A DNA stretch of 64,000 bases from Tetmemena sp. SeJ-2015 (Eukaryota > Ciliophora > Spirotrichea > Sporadotrichida > Oxytrichidae). A program made the translations under genes and the position numbers. Below are positions 1 to 12,943 of this stretch, in pieces (position 1 is the first letter of the stretch; each line of letters opens with the position of its first letter). The DNA lies in contig JAJKFJ010022319.1 in NCBI GenBank assembly GCA_027382625.1, positions 328,629 to 392,628 on the forward strand. The letters are read 5' to 3'. The notes under the pieces are model-generated. The model was not told where the DNA came from. It ran no database searches and saw nothing but the letters and a program-made list of their open reading frames with translations.

Positions 1-1
1 T

Positions 2-789
2 AACTACTATGGAAGCAATCGAAGTGGTAGTGGCTAGCGAACTCATTAAACCTCCATGAGTGAGATCAATCCTTCTGATCAGCTCTACAGCTAACCTACA
101 ATTGCCGGCCCACAGTCAAATCTGCAACTCTAGCCAAGATAGGATAAAGCTCATGGAAATTAAAGACAAGCAAACAGCAGGAACATCAACATGCCACTCA
201 CTCAGAATTCTAGGGCAGTGCAACAGGCTTATAATCAGCAGAACACAGTCAACTCATCAGCACACAACTTGGTGCTCTACGACTCTCAAAACACAGACAT
301 GTTCAAAAGCAAGATGCTCTTCAAGAAGCAGAGCAGCAACTAGAATTTGCCCACTCTCCAACATCAAACCAGTTCATCTCTTATAATTCTTCTAAATTTA
401 TTCTCTTAAATTAATCTACCTTTGCAAAGCCAAAGAACTCAGTCTAATATCCATAGCAAGATCATAACTAAATGACTCTGGGCTAGCACCAGGGAAACTT
501 CAATAAGCAAAATCACAATTAATTCTAAGAAGGAGCAGAGTAAGGGAGAAAGAAGAAAGCTCGACTTTGACAATTAAGAAGACAAAATTAACTGTTTCAA
601 TCAGTCTTTGGAGTTGAATTAGTATAGAGAAGTCAAGCCAGCTAATATTGCCCAAATTTCTTCAATTTAACTATTTTTAATTAGTTTAAAGATTTTAAAA
701 CCTTATTATGCAATATGACGGCAACAGCTGTGAATAGATTACTTGATGAGCTAAACTCAACTGGTCAATCTATGGATAAGTGGCTTTGA
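2..789 (+). CDS. 3' part of a Gln/Asn/Ser-rich gene (partial)
   Basis: The window opens inside a plus-strand gene. Read with TAA/TAG as Gln, the frame starting at base 2 gives a low-complexity protein rich in Gln, Asn and Ser up to about base 330. The coding signal then moves between frames (alternative open stretches end at TGA 568-570, or run on to about 670), and a last open piece at 715-789 begins with ATG and ends MDKWL-stop. The frame changes suggest IESs or indels that I could not place exactly. No domain is recognised. The gene converges on the minus-strand gene that ends at 906. The exon structure and the true stop are uncertain. Confidence 0.45.
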
Positions 790-905
790 TAAAGGAAAGA
801 TATACCAAAAAATAATGATTTTAAGATATGTTTTAATTGCTTTGAAGATGATTTTTACTTTGAAATTATGAAAGGTTGCTAGAATTTGAAGAAATAAAAG
901 GTCTA

Positions 906-2733
906 TCAGGCAAATTATTCTTTCTGGGTAATAAAATAAGCGCCTGCACCTCCTCCGATATCTAAATTGTGAGAGTTGGGATCTCCTTCGATTGCTGGAA
1001 CTTGGCTTAAATGACTAGGCTGCTCGATAACTGATTTCTCGTTTGGTTCTTCACTGACGTTTTCCAAGCTGAATAGTTGCTTGTTGAATGCTAGTGCTCT
1101 GATATAGTTATCAAAGTGGTGTTTAAGTTGAGAGTTGTAGCTATTCATAAGAAAAATTACTCTTATATTTATTATAAAGCTTTTACCGGTCTTATCCTTT
1201 TCAATATCCAGGATTGTCTGTGCTTCTTGAGTTTCTCTGATTATCTTCTCTCTTTCTCTTTCAGCCATCTCAACTATCTTAAACAATCGATAAATCAATC
1301 ATTCAATACATGCATTAATGCTTAATCTTCTTTTCTCTTTGTACGTGGTTGAGGAGGATCTGATACTTCTGCACGAAGGGATCTTTTCTCTTGGAGAATG
1401 AGGGCACTATGGCATGTGCTTTCCCAAGCCAAGGGGTGTTCTCTCTAGTTATAACTCTCTTAAGGTGCTCGTTCTAAGTCATGCATTTAACTACGTCTTG
1501 AGTACGGTGGATACCAGCCCACAGGTCCCTTGTTCTAACTTGTCCCTTCACTTTCTTTGAGTCAATTAAAATGTAGTTCTATCCACTGCTTGCATGAGAC
1601 TATTAAATAAAAAGGGTTTAATTAATTATTTGAGAGAAAATGAAAATATAAGAATAGCTAGAGAGAATGGACATGCCCTGGCTGACTTGCATAGACTTGT
1701 TCTGATTGAAGATAGATTAGTTCTTTTCTCCGGACATCATACCTGGGAGCTGCTTGAAACTACTTACAGATCCAGCTTATTCTTTCCAAGGAGACTCTTG
1801 TGCATGGAGGAAGGTTCCCCAGAAGAGTGAGGCTCTCTCTTTACAACTACCGCATGAAGAATTAATGTATGATAGTATATATTTATGTAAGATCTGCTAA
1901 AGACTTTTAAGACTTGATCATAGACTGCTGTAATCTCTAGTCACTGTAAGGTAAAGTCAAATTCAGAATGATGATCTATTATGTCTTTTTAGGATATGTT
2001 TATCAACTAATCAGTTGGAATCTAAAGCGCCTTAAAGGGAATAAGTTAGCTGTTATTGTTGCTTCCTTAATATTCCACTCCTCTGAATTGCGCCATGCTC
2101 TAGCTTTTCTTCAGATTTGGCAGAAGTCCTTACTTCTGATCATCCTCAATAAAATCCTTATCTTGGACATCCTGGCTTTGCCTTCTCATTCCCAAGTCAT
2201 TTAATTATAAAGACAATGTTATAAACTTCATTGTTGATGAACCTAGCCGACTGTTGGTGCAACTGCTTTTTGAAGAGTAGGTTCTTAGCCCCTGCTCCTG
2301 CATTTGAATAGACTCCTTCTGAAAGCAATCTATCTCTTTGGCTCTGAGTTCCAGCAATCATGTTGAGGGAGTTGAGTGGATAGGGATTCTAATTAGTGCT
2401 GAAATATGAGCTCGATTGAACTGACTCTAAATTGTTCTATTAGCAATATTGGATTAAACTTGAGTGTCTTACTTTAGAAACGATGCCATGATTCTAAGTG
2501 TTCATCTAGTGTTGATAATTAGAATGAAACAAAGTGGATGGGTGCTAGGAGTAGTGGAGTGCACTGGGAGGGAGAGCGATTTGGCCTCCACTTGTAGTAT
2601 TTAAATGCTCAGAACCTGGCCCACCTGCATTCAGGGTAGTGTTAGTGACTCCATTTGCGAACTTAGGCTGCATGATGCTAGACTGATTCTTCTAGCCGCT
2701 TCCCAAGTTTGGGTTTGAATACATCAGACTCAT
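906..2733 (-). CDS. hypothetical protein, 554 aa after removal of four IESs
   Basis: Starts at ATG 2731-2733 (MSLMYSNPNL...) and stops at TGA 906-908. Four pointer-flanked insertions (1281-1329, 1600-1666, 1933-1948, 2202-2232) interrupt it. Removing them leaves exactly 555 codons, a strong internal check. The N-terminal third is Asn/Ser/Gln-rich and probably disordered. The middle (around DVRRKELIYLQSEQVYASQ and the RTRDLWAGIHRT region) looks globular, and the C-terminal part has a short charged helix (KKIVEMAEREREKIIRE) and a Gly-rich tail (IGGGAGAYF). A stretch at about 1138-1184 (GKSFIINIR...) stays in frame but looks IES- or intron-like. I do not recognise the family. Confidence 0.75.
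1281..1329 (-). other. IES, pointer AAGAT (49 bp)
   Basis: AT-rich 49-bp insertion between two AAGAT copies (ATCTT on the plus strand at 1276-1280 and 1325-1329). It has an in-frame TGA and lacks GT-AG ends. Removal joins QREKK to IVEMAERERE in frame. Confidence 0.85.
1600..1666 (-). other. IES, pointer TCTC (67 bp)
   Basis: Flanked by TCTC on the minus strand (GAGA at 1596-1599 and 1663-1666). Removing 67 bp corrects the frame, joining GHVHS to HASSGQNYILIDSKK. No GT-AG boundary fits. Confidence 0.8.
1933..1948 (-). other. very short IES, pointer TACAG (16 bp)
   Basis: TACAG (CTGTA on the plus strand, 1928-1932 and 1944-1948) flanks only 11 bp of unique sequence containing an in-frame TGA. 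Excision of 16 bp restores the frame (FDFTLQ-QSMIKSQK). It is too short to be an intron. Confidence 0.7.
2202..2232 (-). other. IES, pointer AATGA (31 bp)
   Basis: AATGA repeats (TCATT on the plus strand, 2197-2201 and 2228-2232). Removal of 31 bp skips an in-frame TGA and joins RFINN to DLGMRRQSQDV. Confidence 0.8.
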
Positions 2734-2864
2734 CTAATCAGTCTTTTAAGCAAGTGTTGAAGATTTGTAGGACACTCCTGACTACTACTAGATATTAAAA
2801 TTATAAAGACTTCTATTGATAAAAATGATAAATTTAATGAATTCGTAATCTAATTTTGATTAAA

Positions 2865-5800
2865 TCAATATAAAATCTTCTGGCATTAAATAAAATATAT
2901 TCCCTGCCTAAAATTATTAAACTTTGATTTATCTTAGATATTGAGAGCATTCTTTTGTGAGTTTCTCTTTTGCTGATACTGATTGAATACAACCTTCTTA
3001 TTAGTCTACCTCTGGTTATCAATTATCTAAGACTGGTCTATCTAATTTCTTAATTAAAAATAAAGAATTTTTAATTTCCAGCAATTATCTGTTAACCCTT
3101 GCCTACGAATTAAAACTTAATTTGAGAGCTGCTGCTTTACAACTGCTAACCAGCCAACATGCCTGCATAAACTGGGGCCTAGCTTCCGTGACCTCTCGCT
3201 CTATAAGACCCTTATTTGCTATTTAGTTTCTAAATTAAACATATAATTAAAATAAATTTATCAAACTCAAATAAAGAAGCGTTTAAAATGATGCCTTTAT
3301 AAATTAATTTTTGCTATTACTCCTATTAGATTGATTGAAATTGATGCCTCCGTCTACTAAGCCTTCATTGAGCTTCTATGAAGTAACTATGGGGTTGAAG
3401 AGACCAATCGCATTCGTGGTGCTGCCGACACTGCTGATGGCCGATGCGTATTCTTAAACCTGGGTAGCTTAATTGGATTAACTTGCCTGCCAGAAGCTGA
3501 AGATACTGTATGCTAATGATGAGCTGCACCTTCACTCTTATCTTGCTAGAAATATTAAAAACTTCTTTAAGATGCATTTTTAATCTTATTAACCTTTTTC
3601 TTAAAGAAACTTTTAATTTATAAGAACTCGTTGTTGACTTGCTTTTTTAGATAATCAGACTACTGACTAGCTTAAATACTGTTGGAAGTCACTTAGCCTC
3701 CAAGGTTGTCCACCCCTTTTCTACTAAGTATCTAAAAATCTTCATGCATTTAATTGTTGAACTAGGAGCTTTGGAACGACTGCTATCCTATAAATGGTCC
3801 AAACGATTAGGTGTTTAGATATGGTTGACTATCCACACTAGTTATAGTTTACAGCTGTGAACATCTTAAAAAAGGATACATTCATTTCATTTCTAGCTTC
3901 GATTAATAATTTTTGAAGCTTGAGATGTTTTAGGATTTTATGAATTAGAAAGTCTAGACATGAAGTCGTACTTAGGCTATCCACTATACTTCTCAAAGAA
4001 ATTAAACTGAATCTTGTTCTTCTCCCCAAATTCTTCAAGCACCAAGAAAATGTTTTTTATGTTCACAAGAGTTCCCTCCACAAAGTATTGCTATAAAAAT
4101 ATTGTATGAAATGGGACAAGAATAAAAATAGCTTACATCAATCATCTTGAAGTTATTCATTATTTTGATCAAGAACTCACAAATGGCTTTTCTTCTTTCT
4201 TTAAGAATCTCCAAAACTTCCTAATCACCATCAGCTTCCAACTCTTAAATGGGAAAGTCAATTAACTTAGGCTGAATCAAGAGCCTTTGCTATTACTAGT
4301 TCTAGTTTAATCCAACAGAGCCTTTGAAAGATTTTCTCTAACTACCTGCAGAGTTAAGTTGCTGTTCTTAAATCTCCTCAATGTTATCCTGTACCTCTCT
4401 AAATTTATAGATAAGGTTGTTGATATTCAGGCATTCCAATATCTATAGCATCTTATCTTAGTTCAAAGAAAGATTGTAAATTAGAAGAAATGAAAGTTCA
4501 TTTTATCAGCTGTACTTCCTTATGAAGAAAATACTAGACTTTAACTCTGAGATGCGCTCATTCCTCCACGAGTATTTTACAGATTTCTACCTGCTACATG
4601 CTATTAGGAAATACTATCTCCTCCTGCTTTAAGTCCTTAAGTCATAACAGTTTCTGGCTTTTGATTGCTAGTCTACTACTCAGTATTTTCAAGTTCTGAC
4701 TTCTATTAGCCCTATCCTCCAGCACTATTTAAATTAACTGAGGCTCTTATTCCGAAATTAAGTTCCCCCACGGGATTAGCACTATCAAATCCACTTATAG
4801 AATTAGGACTCTAAAGTTAATTGAGCTCTGATGGAGCTGAGCCTGCCTCTAATTACTCTGGTGTCTAATTTTCAACATTTATTGCTTCAGTTGCTGCCCT
4901 CAGCAAATTGATTTAATTCCCAAAAGTGGCGGGTTGAGCCGAATTAACATCCATCGCTCCATCCTCATCCTCAGTTTACAAACTATTGATCAGATCTTAG
5001 CGCAGAAACACAACAAGTCCCATTTGTATGTGAGGAGGTAAGTTATAGATCAAGTTGTGACATTCTTGAGTGAGATTGGCTTGCGAATTGGAGTTTATTT
5101 AGACATCTTTGATTATGAGTTCCAACATCTGTGCTAAAACATCTTAAGATATTAGGCCCTCGAGATATGAGTGCAAGAATACCACTAAAAGTAGCTTATT
5201 TGAGTGACTTAGGCTCAGCCAGCGCTGTAGAAATATTTGGTAGAAGGAATATCTGTAAGGCTACCGTACTTAGGCATTCTTTTGAGCTGTGTTTCCAGTG
5301 ATCGTCTTTTCTCTATTTTCAAATTAGTCACTTCATAAATGATAAGTTAACTTACGAATTGATATTTTCAAGCTCATAGCAATAGTCAGTGTGCGAAATG
5401 AGATAGTAAAACTTCTTTTCTTCAAAGTCATAGAAGTCTGAGCTGTCAAACGGGACTTCATGCTAGCAAAGGTAGTAAGTATTTAGCTACTCATCAGAAC
5501 CGAAGTGGTCTAAGAATTCTAATACTTTCTCGTTCGGAGGCAACGAAGATGAGGTTTGCTAATCGGATGAGCTAAATAAGTTTGGCAGATCAGCAACTAT
5601 TCCTTGGCTTTAAATTAATTGGTACTCTTTGATGGCCTCTCTTCTCTCGTTTATGGTTATGTACTTATCATTTAAAACCCAGGTCTCTGAATATTTTATT
5701 AGCATAGAAGAGCTTACTTGGGATAGAGCCGATAACATGCTTGCGACTGATAGGTCCCACCAAATTAAGTTAGACGATGAAAACATTCTTAAGCTGTCTC

Positions 5801-6163
5801 AACGAATTCACATTCGTGTTGTTTATGGTAAGTGAAAGTGATCCCAACACCTTGAAATTTGACAAAGCCGAAAAATTTGTGATCTATATAAAACGTTAAG
5901 AGATTGAACGAAGCACAAGATTTATGACAAAACAACATCAATCTTACCTAGTTCTATTGAAGATCAACAACCCATAAATTGCTAAGCTGCGCTAGTGGCC
6001 TCACTCCAGTTATTTGATTATACTTAAGACTTAGCATTTATATTTAATCGCATTCTTGAGCAAGAATATCAAACTCTCTTAAGCTTTGATTGTCAAGATT
6101 CAAAGATAGAGTTGTTTTGTAGTTAGGCTCTATGTGCCTTAATTTATCGAGAGTAAGTTTCAT
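2865..6163 (-). CDS. leucine-rich-repeat protein, multi-exon
   Basis: Starts at ATG 6161-6163 (MKLTLDKLRHIEPNY) and stops at TGA 2865-2867. The first about 150 codons contain LRR units (IQMLSLKYNQITGVRPLAQL, then LWVVDLQQNQITNFSALSNF) followed by an LRR-cap-like segment ending TWVLNDKYITINERREA. A long acidic, Ser/Asn-rich region and a basic C-terminus follow. Introns visible on the minus strand include one of 31 nt (complement 5687-5717, GTAAGC...CAG), one near 5900 and one near 4100. A GCTA pointer pair near 3665-3695 marks an IES. LRR proteins are usually scaffolds, and many ciliate ones are ciliary. The central and C-terminal parts match no family I know. The exact exon list is incomplete. 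Confidence 0.7.
5687..5717 (-). other. 31-nt spliceosomal intron
   Basis: Minus-strand GTAAGCTCTTC...ATATTCAG. Removing it joins the LRR cap (GSIP) to KTWVLNDKYITINERRE in frame. It has canonical GT-AG ends and no pointer repeat, unlike the IESs. Confidence 0.75.
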
Positions 6164-6260
6164 CTTTATTTCTAATTATGATTTTCTTACGTTTTATTTC
6201 ATGCATGCTATAAATGTAGAATATAGTTTAATTTTGGGAAATTAAATTCCTAAATGAATT

Positions 6261-8645
6261 TCACCATTAAATCTTTTATTACTCTTACTGATCCTTGAAC
6301 TACTTTTGGACAATCTCAAGAGTATCTTTAAAAATGGTTTTTGTAGTCCATTTAGTGGATTCTTCATCGACTGGACGCCTTGCCCAAAAGTATCCTCTAT
6401 CTTACTCCTTCGAGGCTATGCTTTCTATCCATACTCGAAAAGCAGCTTCTTCTTCCTTATTTAATTAGACTTCCACTATCTTTTACATTAGTAGAGTTTA
6501 TAGATGTTGTGTTCAAAGAAATATCTTGAGTTATACCGAAATTTAAACTACTGTCAATGGATTTTCTTTTCAAATTCTATCTGAACCCATTTTCTAATTG
6601 GGGTATTTCAAAAGCTCCCGAATTTGTATTACTTTTCTATCTTAATTTAGTAAGTTGATCATATATAAGGTTTAGTTAGATTCTATCCAGGAATTCTTTA
6701 GCTTCGAGCCATAATAAGTAGATGATACTTTGTGCCTTGATAGGTGTTACTACTCTGGGACACTCAGCTTCACCATTTTATTGATTTTGCCAAAGATTTC
6801 CTATCTTAGATAAATATATAATTTGACCCAAATATATATTAATCTTATAAAGTCTCTATGTAATTTATTCTACTTTTCTCCTTAGATTATCTATTTCTCT
6901 TCTTCTGGTCTATTCAGAGTTTTAATTATGGTTTTTGGAGAGCTCTCTTTCTTATCTTGTGACAACTTATCATGAACATTACTCTACGATAAAATAATAA
7001 CTAGGCAAACTTAAACGCTGTTGAGAATAAAGATTTCCCACCTTATAGTGAAGTCAATGCCAATTTCTAATCTATATTAAGTAGAGAAGACTAGTTCAGG
7101 TAAATTTAGAATATATAATGAAAATGTATAGTGTCTAAATAATTTAAATGAACTAAAATTAAATACCACATAATGGTTTATTTATTGAATTTCTTAAAAC
7201 CAAGAGCGTGTGCTTATTTTTTATCCAGCTAACTTAATTTATCTGAATTGGATCTAGGTTTAAACTATCTTATCTAATCTCTATCCTCAATTTTTAATTC
7301 ACTCAAATTATTATCGCTTTCTTTGATGGCTCCTTTGTAAGGATTCATAAATTTAAGACAGATAAATTAAGCTATATTCATTTGAGAGAGTTAGTTTTAC
7401 TCAGTAAATATCCTTGTTTATGTAAAATTTAATGGACTAAATCTTCCAAATTTATTGATAAGTTTCTGCTGACTCTTCAATAGTTTTTCATTAGGAGTAA
7501 TAATAGAAAGAGGTGTCTTTGAGATTTCTTATTTAATTAGAGCAGAATTTTAATTTCCATTATGCATTTTTACTGGGTCTGAATTAGTCGCTAAAGCCTC
7601 AAGATATTCTCCATAATGTTTTAATGCTCCTTTGGTAGATAGCTAATTTCTATGTATAATTGAAGCTTTCTATTCAAGATTTTTATTTTAAATTTGACTA
7701 TTTGGAAATATTTAGTCTTGCTTTTGAGAAAAATAAGAATAATTATCAAAACTTTTTTTATTTTGAGTTTCTTAGATTCTTTTATTTTACATACTGTTTT
7801 ACTGCTCTTTTCTTTATAATCTTATACTGTTAGTGTTCACTAAAATAGGGATCTTAATCAATCCAGACTAACTATTTTTAATTATCAATCATACATTTAA
7901 TATATAATATTGGTAATTAATGAAAAAATAAGGAGCTTGTATCTAAGGAAAGGAATAATATCTCTTGATATTTAAAAAAGTTTATATTTTGAGGTCTTGT
8001 ATCAATGCTACTTTCTTCTTAATCATCATCTTCTGCCCTAATCGTTTCTTAATTGTGATCTAAAGTACTATATTAATTTAAAGGCAGAAATTTAAAACTA
8101 TGGATGATGTTCTATTGACTCTGATCGTATACTAAATCAGATGAGGTGTCTATATTACCAATTGAGTCTCTTTAGGCTCCTATTCCTAAATTATGCATGC
8201 TTATCATTCCATTTTCACTTTACTCATCCTCATCTGAATCTTTGGGGATTTGAAGTCTTATTGAATAATTGCTTCCTTCCAATGATTACCTCGTCATTTC
8301 TCTAATCTGCGGTAGTCCATAATTTTAATAAATAATTTTTGGATTGTCTCTCTTTTTGCTAAAATAATATACACATATATGCTTTTTATGTTGCTCCTGT
8401 TGTAACTTTTTTACAATTCAACTCTCTATCGGTTTTATATTTATCATTTTCATATCCATAGATCTCCTTTTTTGGTTGAAAATGGAGACTACTTCTTATT
8501 ATGGCAATGAAATTTTATTTTTAGGAGTGCGGAAATTTATAGATCAGTTGTGTTTTGCTTTATTTGGTGATTCATATTCGAGAAAAGAAAGATCCTTAGA
8601 TGCGATTTGAAGTTCTGCAGGGTATTTTACTTTAATTGGCTTCAT
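6261..8645 (-). CDS. hypothetical protein, tandem paralogue 1
   Basis: Proposed ATG 8643-8645 (MKPIKVKYPAELQIASKDLS) and TGA 6261-6263. With TAA/TAG as Gln the region is open in long blocks separated by IES or intron gaps. It contains an acidic Ser-rich stretch (IPKDSDEDEQSENG), a basic Lys/Gln-rich stretch, a helical part (IIYLLWLEAKEFLDRIQ) and a C-terminal motif, YFWARRPVDEESTKWTTKTI. That C-terminal motif recurs in the gene just upstream (8906-11103), so the two look like a tandem duplication. I do not recognise the family. The overall ORF is well supported by composition; the internal boundaries are not resolved. Confidence 0.6.
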
Positions 8646-8905
8646 TAATAGTTTTTTACTGTAAAATTATTATATTCTGAAACACGATAATTATAAGACT
8701 AATTTGTATTTATTCATGAAAATCTGTATTCAATTAAACAGTTTATTCTATAAGGAGAATTCTTAGATTGCAATAAATCAATAAAGAAATAGCAGGATTC
8801 AAATTAATTGTTTTGAGAAACAAATTTCAAGAAATCATTCATACTTATTCCGGTTTAGAAGAAGGGAATGCAAAACTACTTTGTAAATCTTTCCAGATAA
8901 CTATT

Positions 8906-11103
8906 TCAATTTTATAGATTATGATTTTGAATGTTATAGAGAGTGTCGTTAAACAGAGTTTTAGTCGTCCATCTCATTGCATCTACCTCGCTCATTTTTT
9001 TATCAGCCCCCCAAAGAAGGCTTTAGTTTTCTTGACTGTTTCCCTGAATTGAGGTAATTGATCTATTTGCCTCTTATCGGTTCAAGACTAGACTTCTTAA
9101 GTGTTTATTTCTTTTTGAATGGGAAAGCCAGAGTTGAGTTACTTGGAATTCTAATGACTTATTTCGGTAGATATCTATATTAAAAATAGCACATATATAT
9201 CTAACTCTAGTCAGATCTTCTTCTATATTTAAAAATGGAGCTCTTGTCATAGTCACTATCAGGTAAATTAGATTCGGGCTTCAGCTCTCTTTTCAATTTT
9301 AGAAAGTCTAGCTGCTTAAAAATCCAGCTTTGGTTTCCCTCAATCCAAGAATCTTTAAGTTCAGCCTTGGGGAAGATTCTACTATTTTATTTTCCAGGCC
9401 TCATATTCATCAAGTCAAACTTATTCTTCAAGTCAGTGTCAATAAAGTACATTAAAGGATAAATTTATTCAACTAAGTTTGGTAATAAAATTCTCGCACC
9501 ATTTATTCTGTGGTCTGAAGAAATCTCATCATAAATTATGGAATCATTGAATTGGTATGTATCTGATCCTAAATTTGCCTCTTAAGTTCCGTTTTTCATA
9601 AACTGGAGCTGTTTAAATAGCAAAAATATTTTGAATGGTTTTAAAGCTGAGTGAGATAGAAATCATTAAGTCTTATTTAGTCAAAAGCCTAGAGGCATAA
9701 TCCCTTATACTAGCTATGATTCTAAAGAGCTGTGTCTCTCAAGTAAAATTAAATTATGCAAATTTAAGCAGTATAATATAAAATATTATTTACTTTCCAT
9801 CTTTTCTTATGCTGAGAAAGTTCTTCTGCTTTAAATCAAGTTATTTTATTTTGTCCATAGCTTTAAATGGAGTGTAACTTTTATTATCAATGTAGTTCGG
9901 ACTTATCCTTTTCACACACTTAGGATTCTAAATCTATCTTTTCATTGGAGTTCCCTCAATTTCCTGAATAAACATAAGAATTTATAGAAAATAGTAATAT
10001 AAAAATTATGAATCAAATGCCATTGTAACTCTTGATATCTCCAAATATTTTAATAAGAAAATAAATTATGATCTCTCTAAGCTTTTAAATATTTTCTTAA
10101 TGCTTAAGAGTTGAACTATACAACTTCTGATTGAGTATTTCCTAAATATTAGTAGTATCGAAGTACTACTTCTCCTAATTTCTATCGAGTCTTTCTTGAT
10201 GATAATATTTGTTTTGGTTTCTAAGGTCCAAGTACTTCTCCACGAAAGGCCTCTTCTATTTCATTTGAAAGAGAGGGTGACTATGATGAAGGGCCCAAGC
10301 GAATCTACTCCTTGTAACTATAGAACTTATTTGATCTCTGCTCTGGTGATACTCTCGCTGATGGATACTTTTTTTTGCCTAGGATAACTCTAGGATTTTT
10401 CAGTTTAATAGAGTCTGAAAAGCCATTCTCTTGCATATCGTTATTTTCAGAGATCAAATAAAAGTCTTTAGATTGAAAATTAGGGATGTCTATGTTTTGA
10501 TTCTCTAACTTTTCATTTTTTCTATTTTTCTTAAATCTATCTTTGTATATTTAACTTAGCTTTGTTCTTGATGCCGAAATGGAGTAGGGTTCATTTGCTC
10601 CATTGATGCTTGCAGATCCACAAATAAAAAATGAATTCATGATCGTCTTCATTATCAATCACTATCTCTGATTCATTTTCTGAATCTGTGATAAATTATT
10701 ACTTTTCCATGATTCTTTAATCTCCATTTTATTTATATTTGGTATGGAAAATCCTTCCTATTCTTGGCAAACTAGCATTCTCTAAATTTTGATAATCAGA
10801 GTCTTGACACTTCTCTTTTATTTGAAGGTCAGCATTTGACTTGTCAACTCTTGGTTATTGGTGTTAGAACTGAGTGACTGTTGTATTCCTCATTAGAATT
10901 AAATTAATGATTAGATCTAGGGACTTATTTTTCTTATTTGAGTTGAGTTTTTTGGCTCTATTCTGTGGAGATTTGATGGCCAATATTAAGTCACTCTTTT
11001 TGAGTTTGAATCTCTACTTTTGGTTTTCACTTTGGTCTTATAGTGAAAAGTTTTCTGTGTTTTTAACAGTCAAGTCAGGCACTCGCTTCTTTGCTTATTT
11101 CAT
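8906..11103 (-). CDS. hypothetical protein, tandem paralogue 2
   Basis: ATG 11101-11103 (MKQAKKRVPDLTVKNTENFS) to TGA 8906-8908. The N-terminal half is Lys/Asn/Ser-rich with acidic patches (FITDSENESEIVIDNEDDHE) and Arg/Ser clusters. The C-terminus carries LLWGADKKMSEVDAMRWTTKT followed by LFNDTLYNIQ, closely resembling the end of the downstream neighbour (WTTKT then IFKDTLEIVQ). At least one frame change near 10610 marks an IES. Function unknown. The gene is divergent from the plus-strand gene at 11378, with about 270 bp of shared AT-rich upstream DNA. Confidence 0.6.
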
Positions 11104-11377
11104 GTTAAAGTAGTGGGGTGAAAGGGTTTGATAGGTTAAAACTACGAAGAATCTAGAGGATATTAAAATTAATAAACTATTATTATTATACGAGCTATTA
11201 AGAGCAGTAACTGTGTGAAAGTTTGATGCATTGATGGCCTGCACCTATAAGCTATATCAAACAAGAGAATAAATTTATTTCAAAATATTTCAAACCCATT
11301 TATCATCATCAACTTAGAGCTGGCAAATAATTTGAATCCATAAGTAGTAAGAAAGTTGAAATATATTAAATTAAGAA

Positions 11378-12943
11378 ATGAGATCCTAGTTCAGAGCTTC
11401 TAACTACTCTCAAGAGAGGGACTATAATGACTATTCTTAGTAGTAATCTTAGAACAGTTTCTTCACTCAAAGTAAATCCAGATATGATCAGTTTTCTGAA
11501 TCTGACAATTATGAGAATATATACTTTTATTAAAATGTTTATGGCGTTGAGTAAAATTCAGACTCTGAGAGTTAAATATCAAGCAGATAATAGCCTGATG
11601 CAATTATGCAGGATGACTATTCTAATTGGGACTCACAATATTTTTAACTTAAAAAATAAATTACAAATTACTGCTGTAAAAAAATAAATTGGATAGCATA
11701 ATAATCTCATACTGATAACTAGCACTCTAATTAGAACTATGGTGAGTTCTATAGTCAAAACCATCATCGATAAGGTTAAAGAGAGAATGAGAATAACTTT
11801 GAGTTTGCTTCAAAACTTCAAAGGAATGATGAAATAATTGAACTTATGAGAAAAGAGCAATCCTGTAAATCCTAGACTCAACTTATGGACGAACTAACTT
11901 AGAGGATCTATAATAAAAAGACTAACTTTATACTTTCATTACTTTAATTTAAAAAGGGTACTTTCTTGAACATCTTGAGAGTCTTCGTCAAAGAATTAAA
12001 ATCTTAGTCTTAAATCAGCTAGAGACTAATCAAAAGCAAGAAATTTCATTATACAGCAACTAAAGTCAAGTCAAAAATCAAGTCATAGGAGTCTAGATAT
12101 TTGATAGTTTAATAAATTTACATATAAATTATTTTTAATTATTTGAGGAAAGATAAAGCCAAAAAGGCGAGAACAGGATTGAAAGAAGAATCTAAGATCA
12201 TTGATAACGATTCCTTCAATCCTTCTTTCTAGCCCTATAACTAATTAAAGCAGCAGACTCAAAGTCAATTTGATTCAATTGATGATAAGTTTTCTTAATC
12301 GCAGTAATTTGAGCAAGAGAATTACAATCTTCTCAATATGAAGCTTAGAAATTTTAGCAGCACTTAGATTGATGAGTAATATGATAGCTATGAGGAGCAA
12401 GATCTAATGATCAGAAGGATGGAAAGCTTATAAATCCATGCAGATTAATTAATTAAATTATTAAATGACAATTTTATGATTACATCTAATTTTATCTATT
12501 TCTTTAAATCATTTATTCTTATTTATTATTTAAATAACCCATTTTATTATAAGTTCAAAATAATATTTTGATTGCAAAGAATTTCTCTTTTAATTAAAGA
12601 CCATAGAATTCTCAAAGCTCAAATGCTAAAAATTAATTATTTATCAGTTTACCCTTTTACCAGATTAATGTATTAATTTAAATTTTAATAAGCAGTCAAG
12701 AACTCTAAACATATTCTTTATGATCCATTTGTCGGATAGCAACAACAACAACATTTTTCCTATTCCTCAGATACTCATATCTCTAATAGCGGCTTTTTCT
12801 CAACTGAGTCGTAAAATTCATCTGATTTTGAATCATGCAATAAGTTAAGATTGAAAAATTTGAAAAAATTACTGGAGCCTGAAATTTAATTATTTTAATC
12901 ATAAATGATTTAGAATGGATGCTTTGTTTACATCAATAAATGA
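11378..12943 (+). CDS. Gln/Asn/Ser-rich acidic hypothetical protein
   Basis: ATG 11378 (MRSQFRASNYSQERDYNDYS). One frame stays open without TGA for more than 1 kb, with many TAA/TAG Gln codons. The composition is Asn, Gln, Ser, Asp and Tyr at the N-terminus, a short helical segment (SKLQRNDEIIELMRKEQS), and later Lys-rich and Asp/Glu-rich stretches. A non-coding AT-rich gap at about 12480-12690 separates the last part (YDPFVGQQQQQHFSYSSD) ending at TGA 12941-12943. It is probably disordered and no domain is seen. It has fewer IESs than its neighbours. Confidence 0.6.

Noticed and set aside
1594..1830. 78-codon plus-strand frame.
   Set aside because: It lies opposite the minus-strand gene at 906-2733, whose frame is confirmed by four IES removals.
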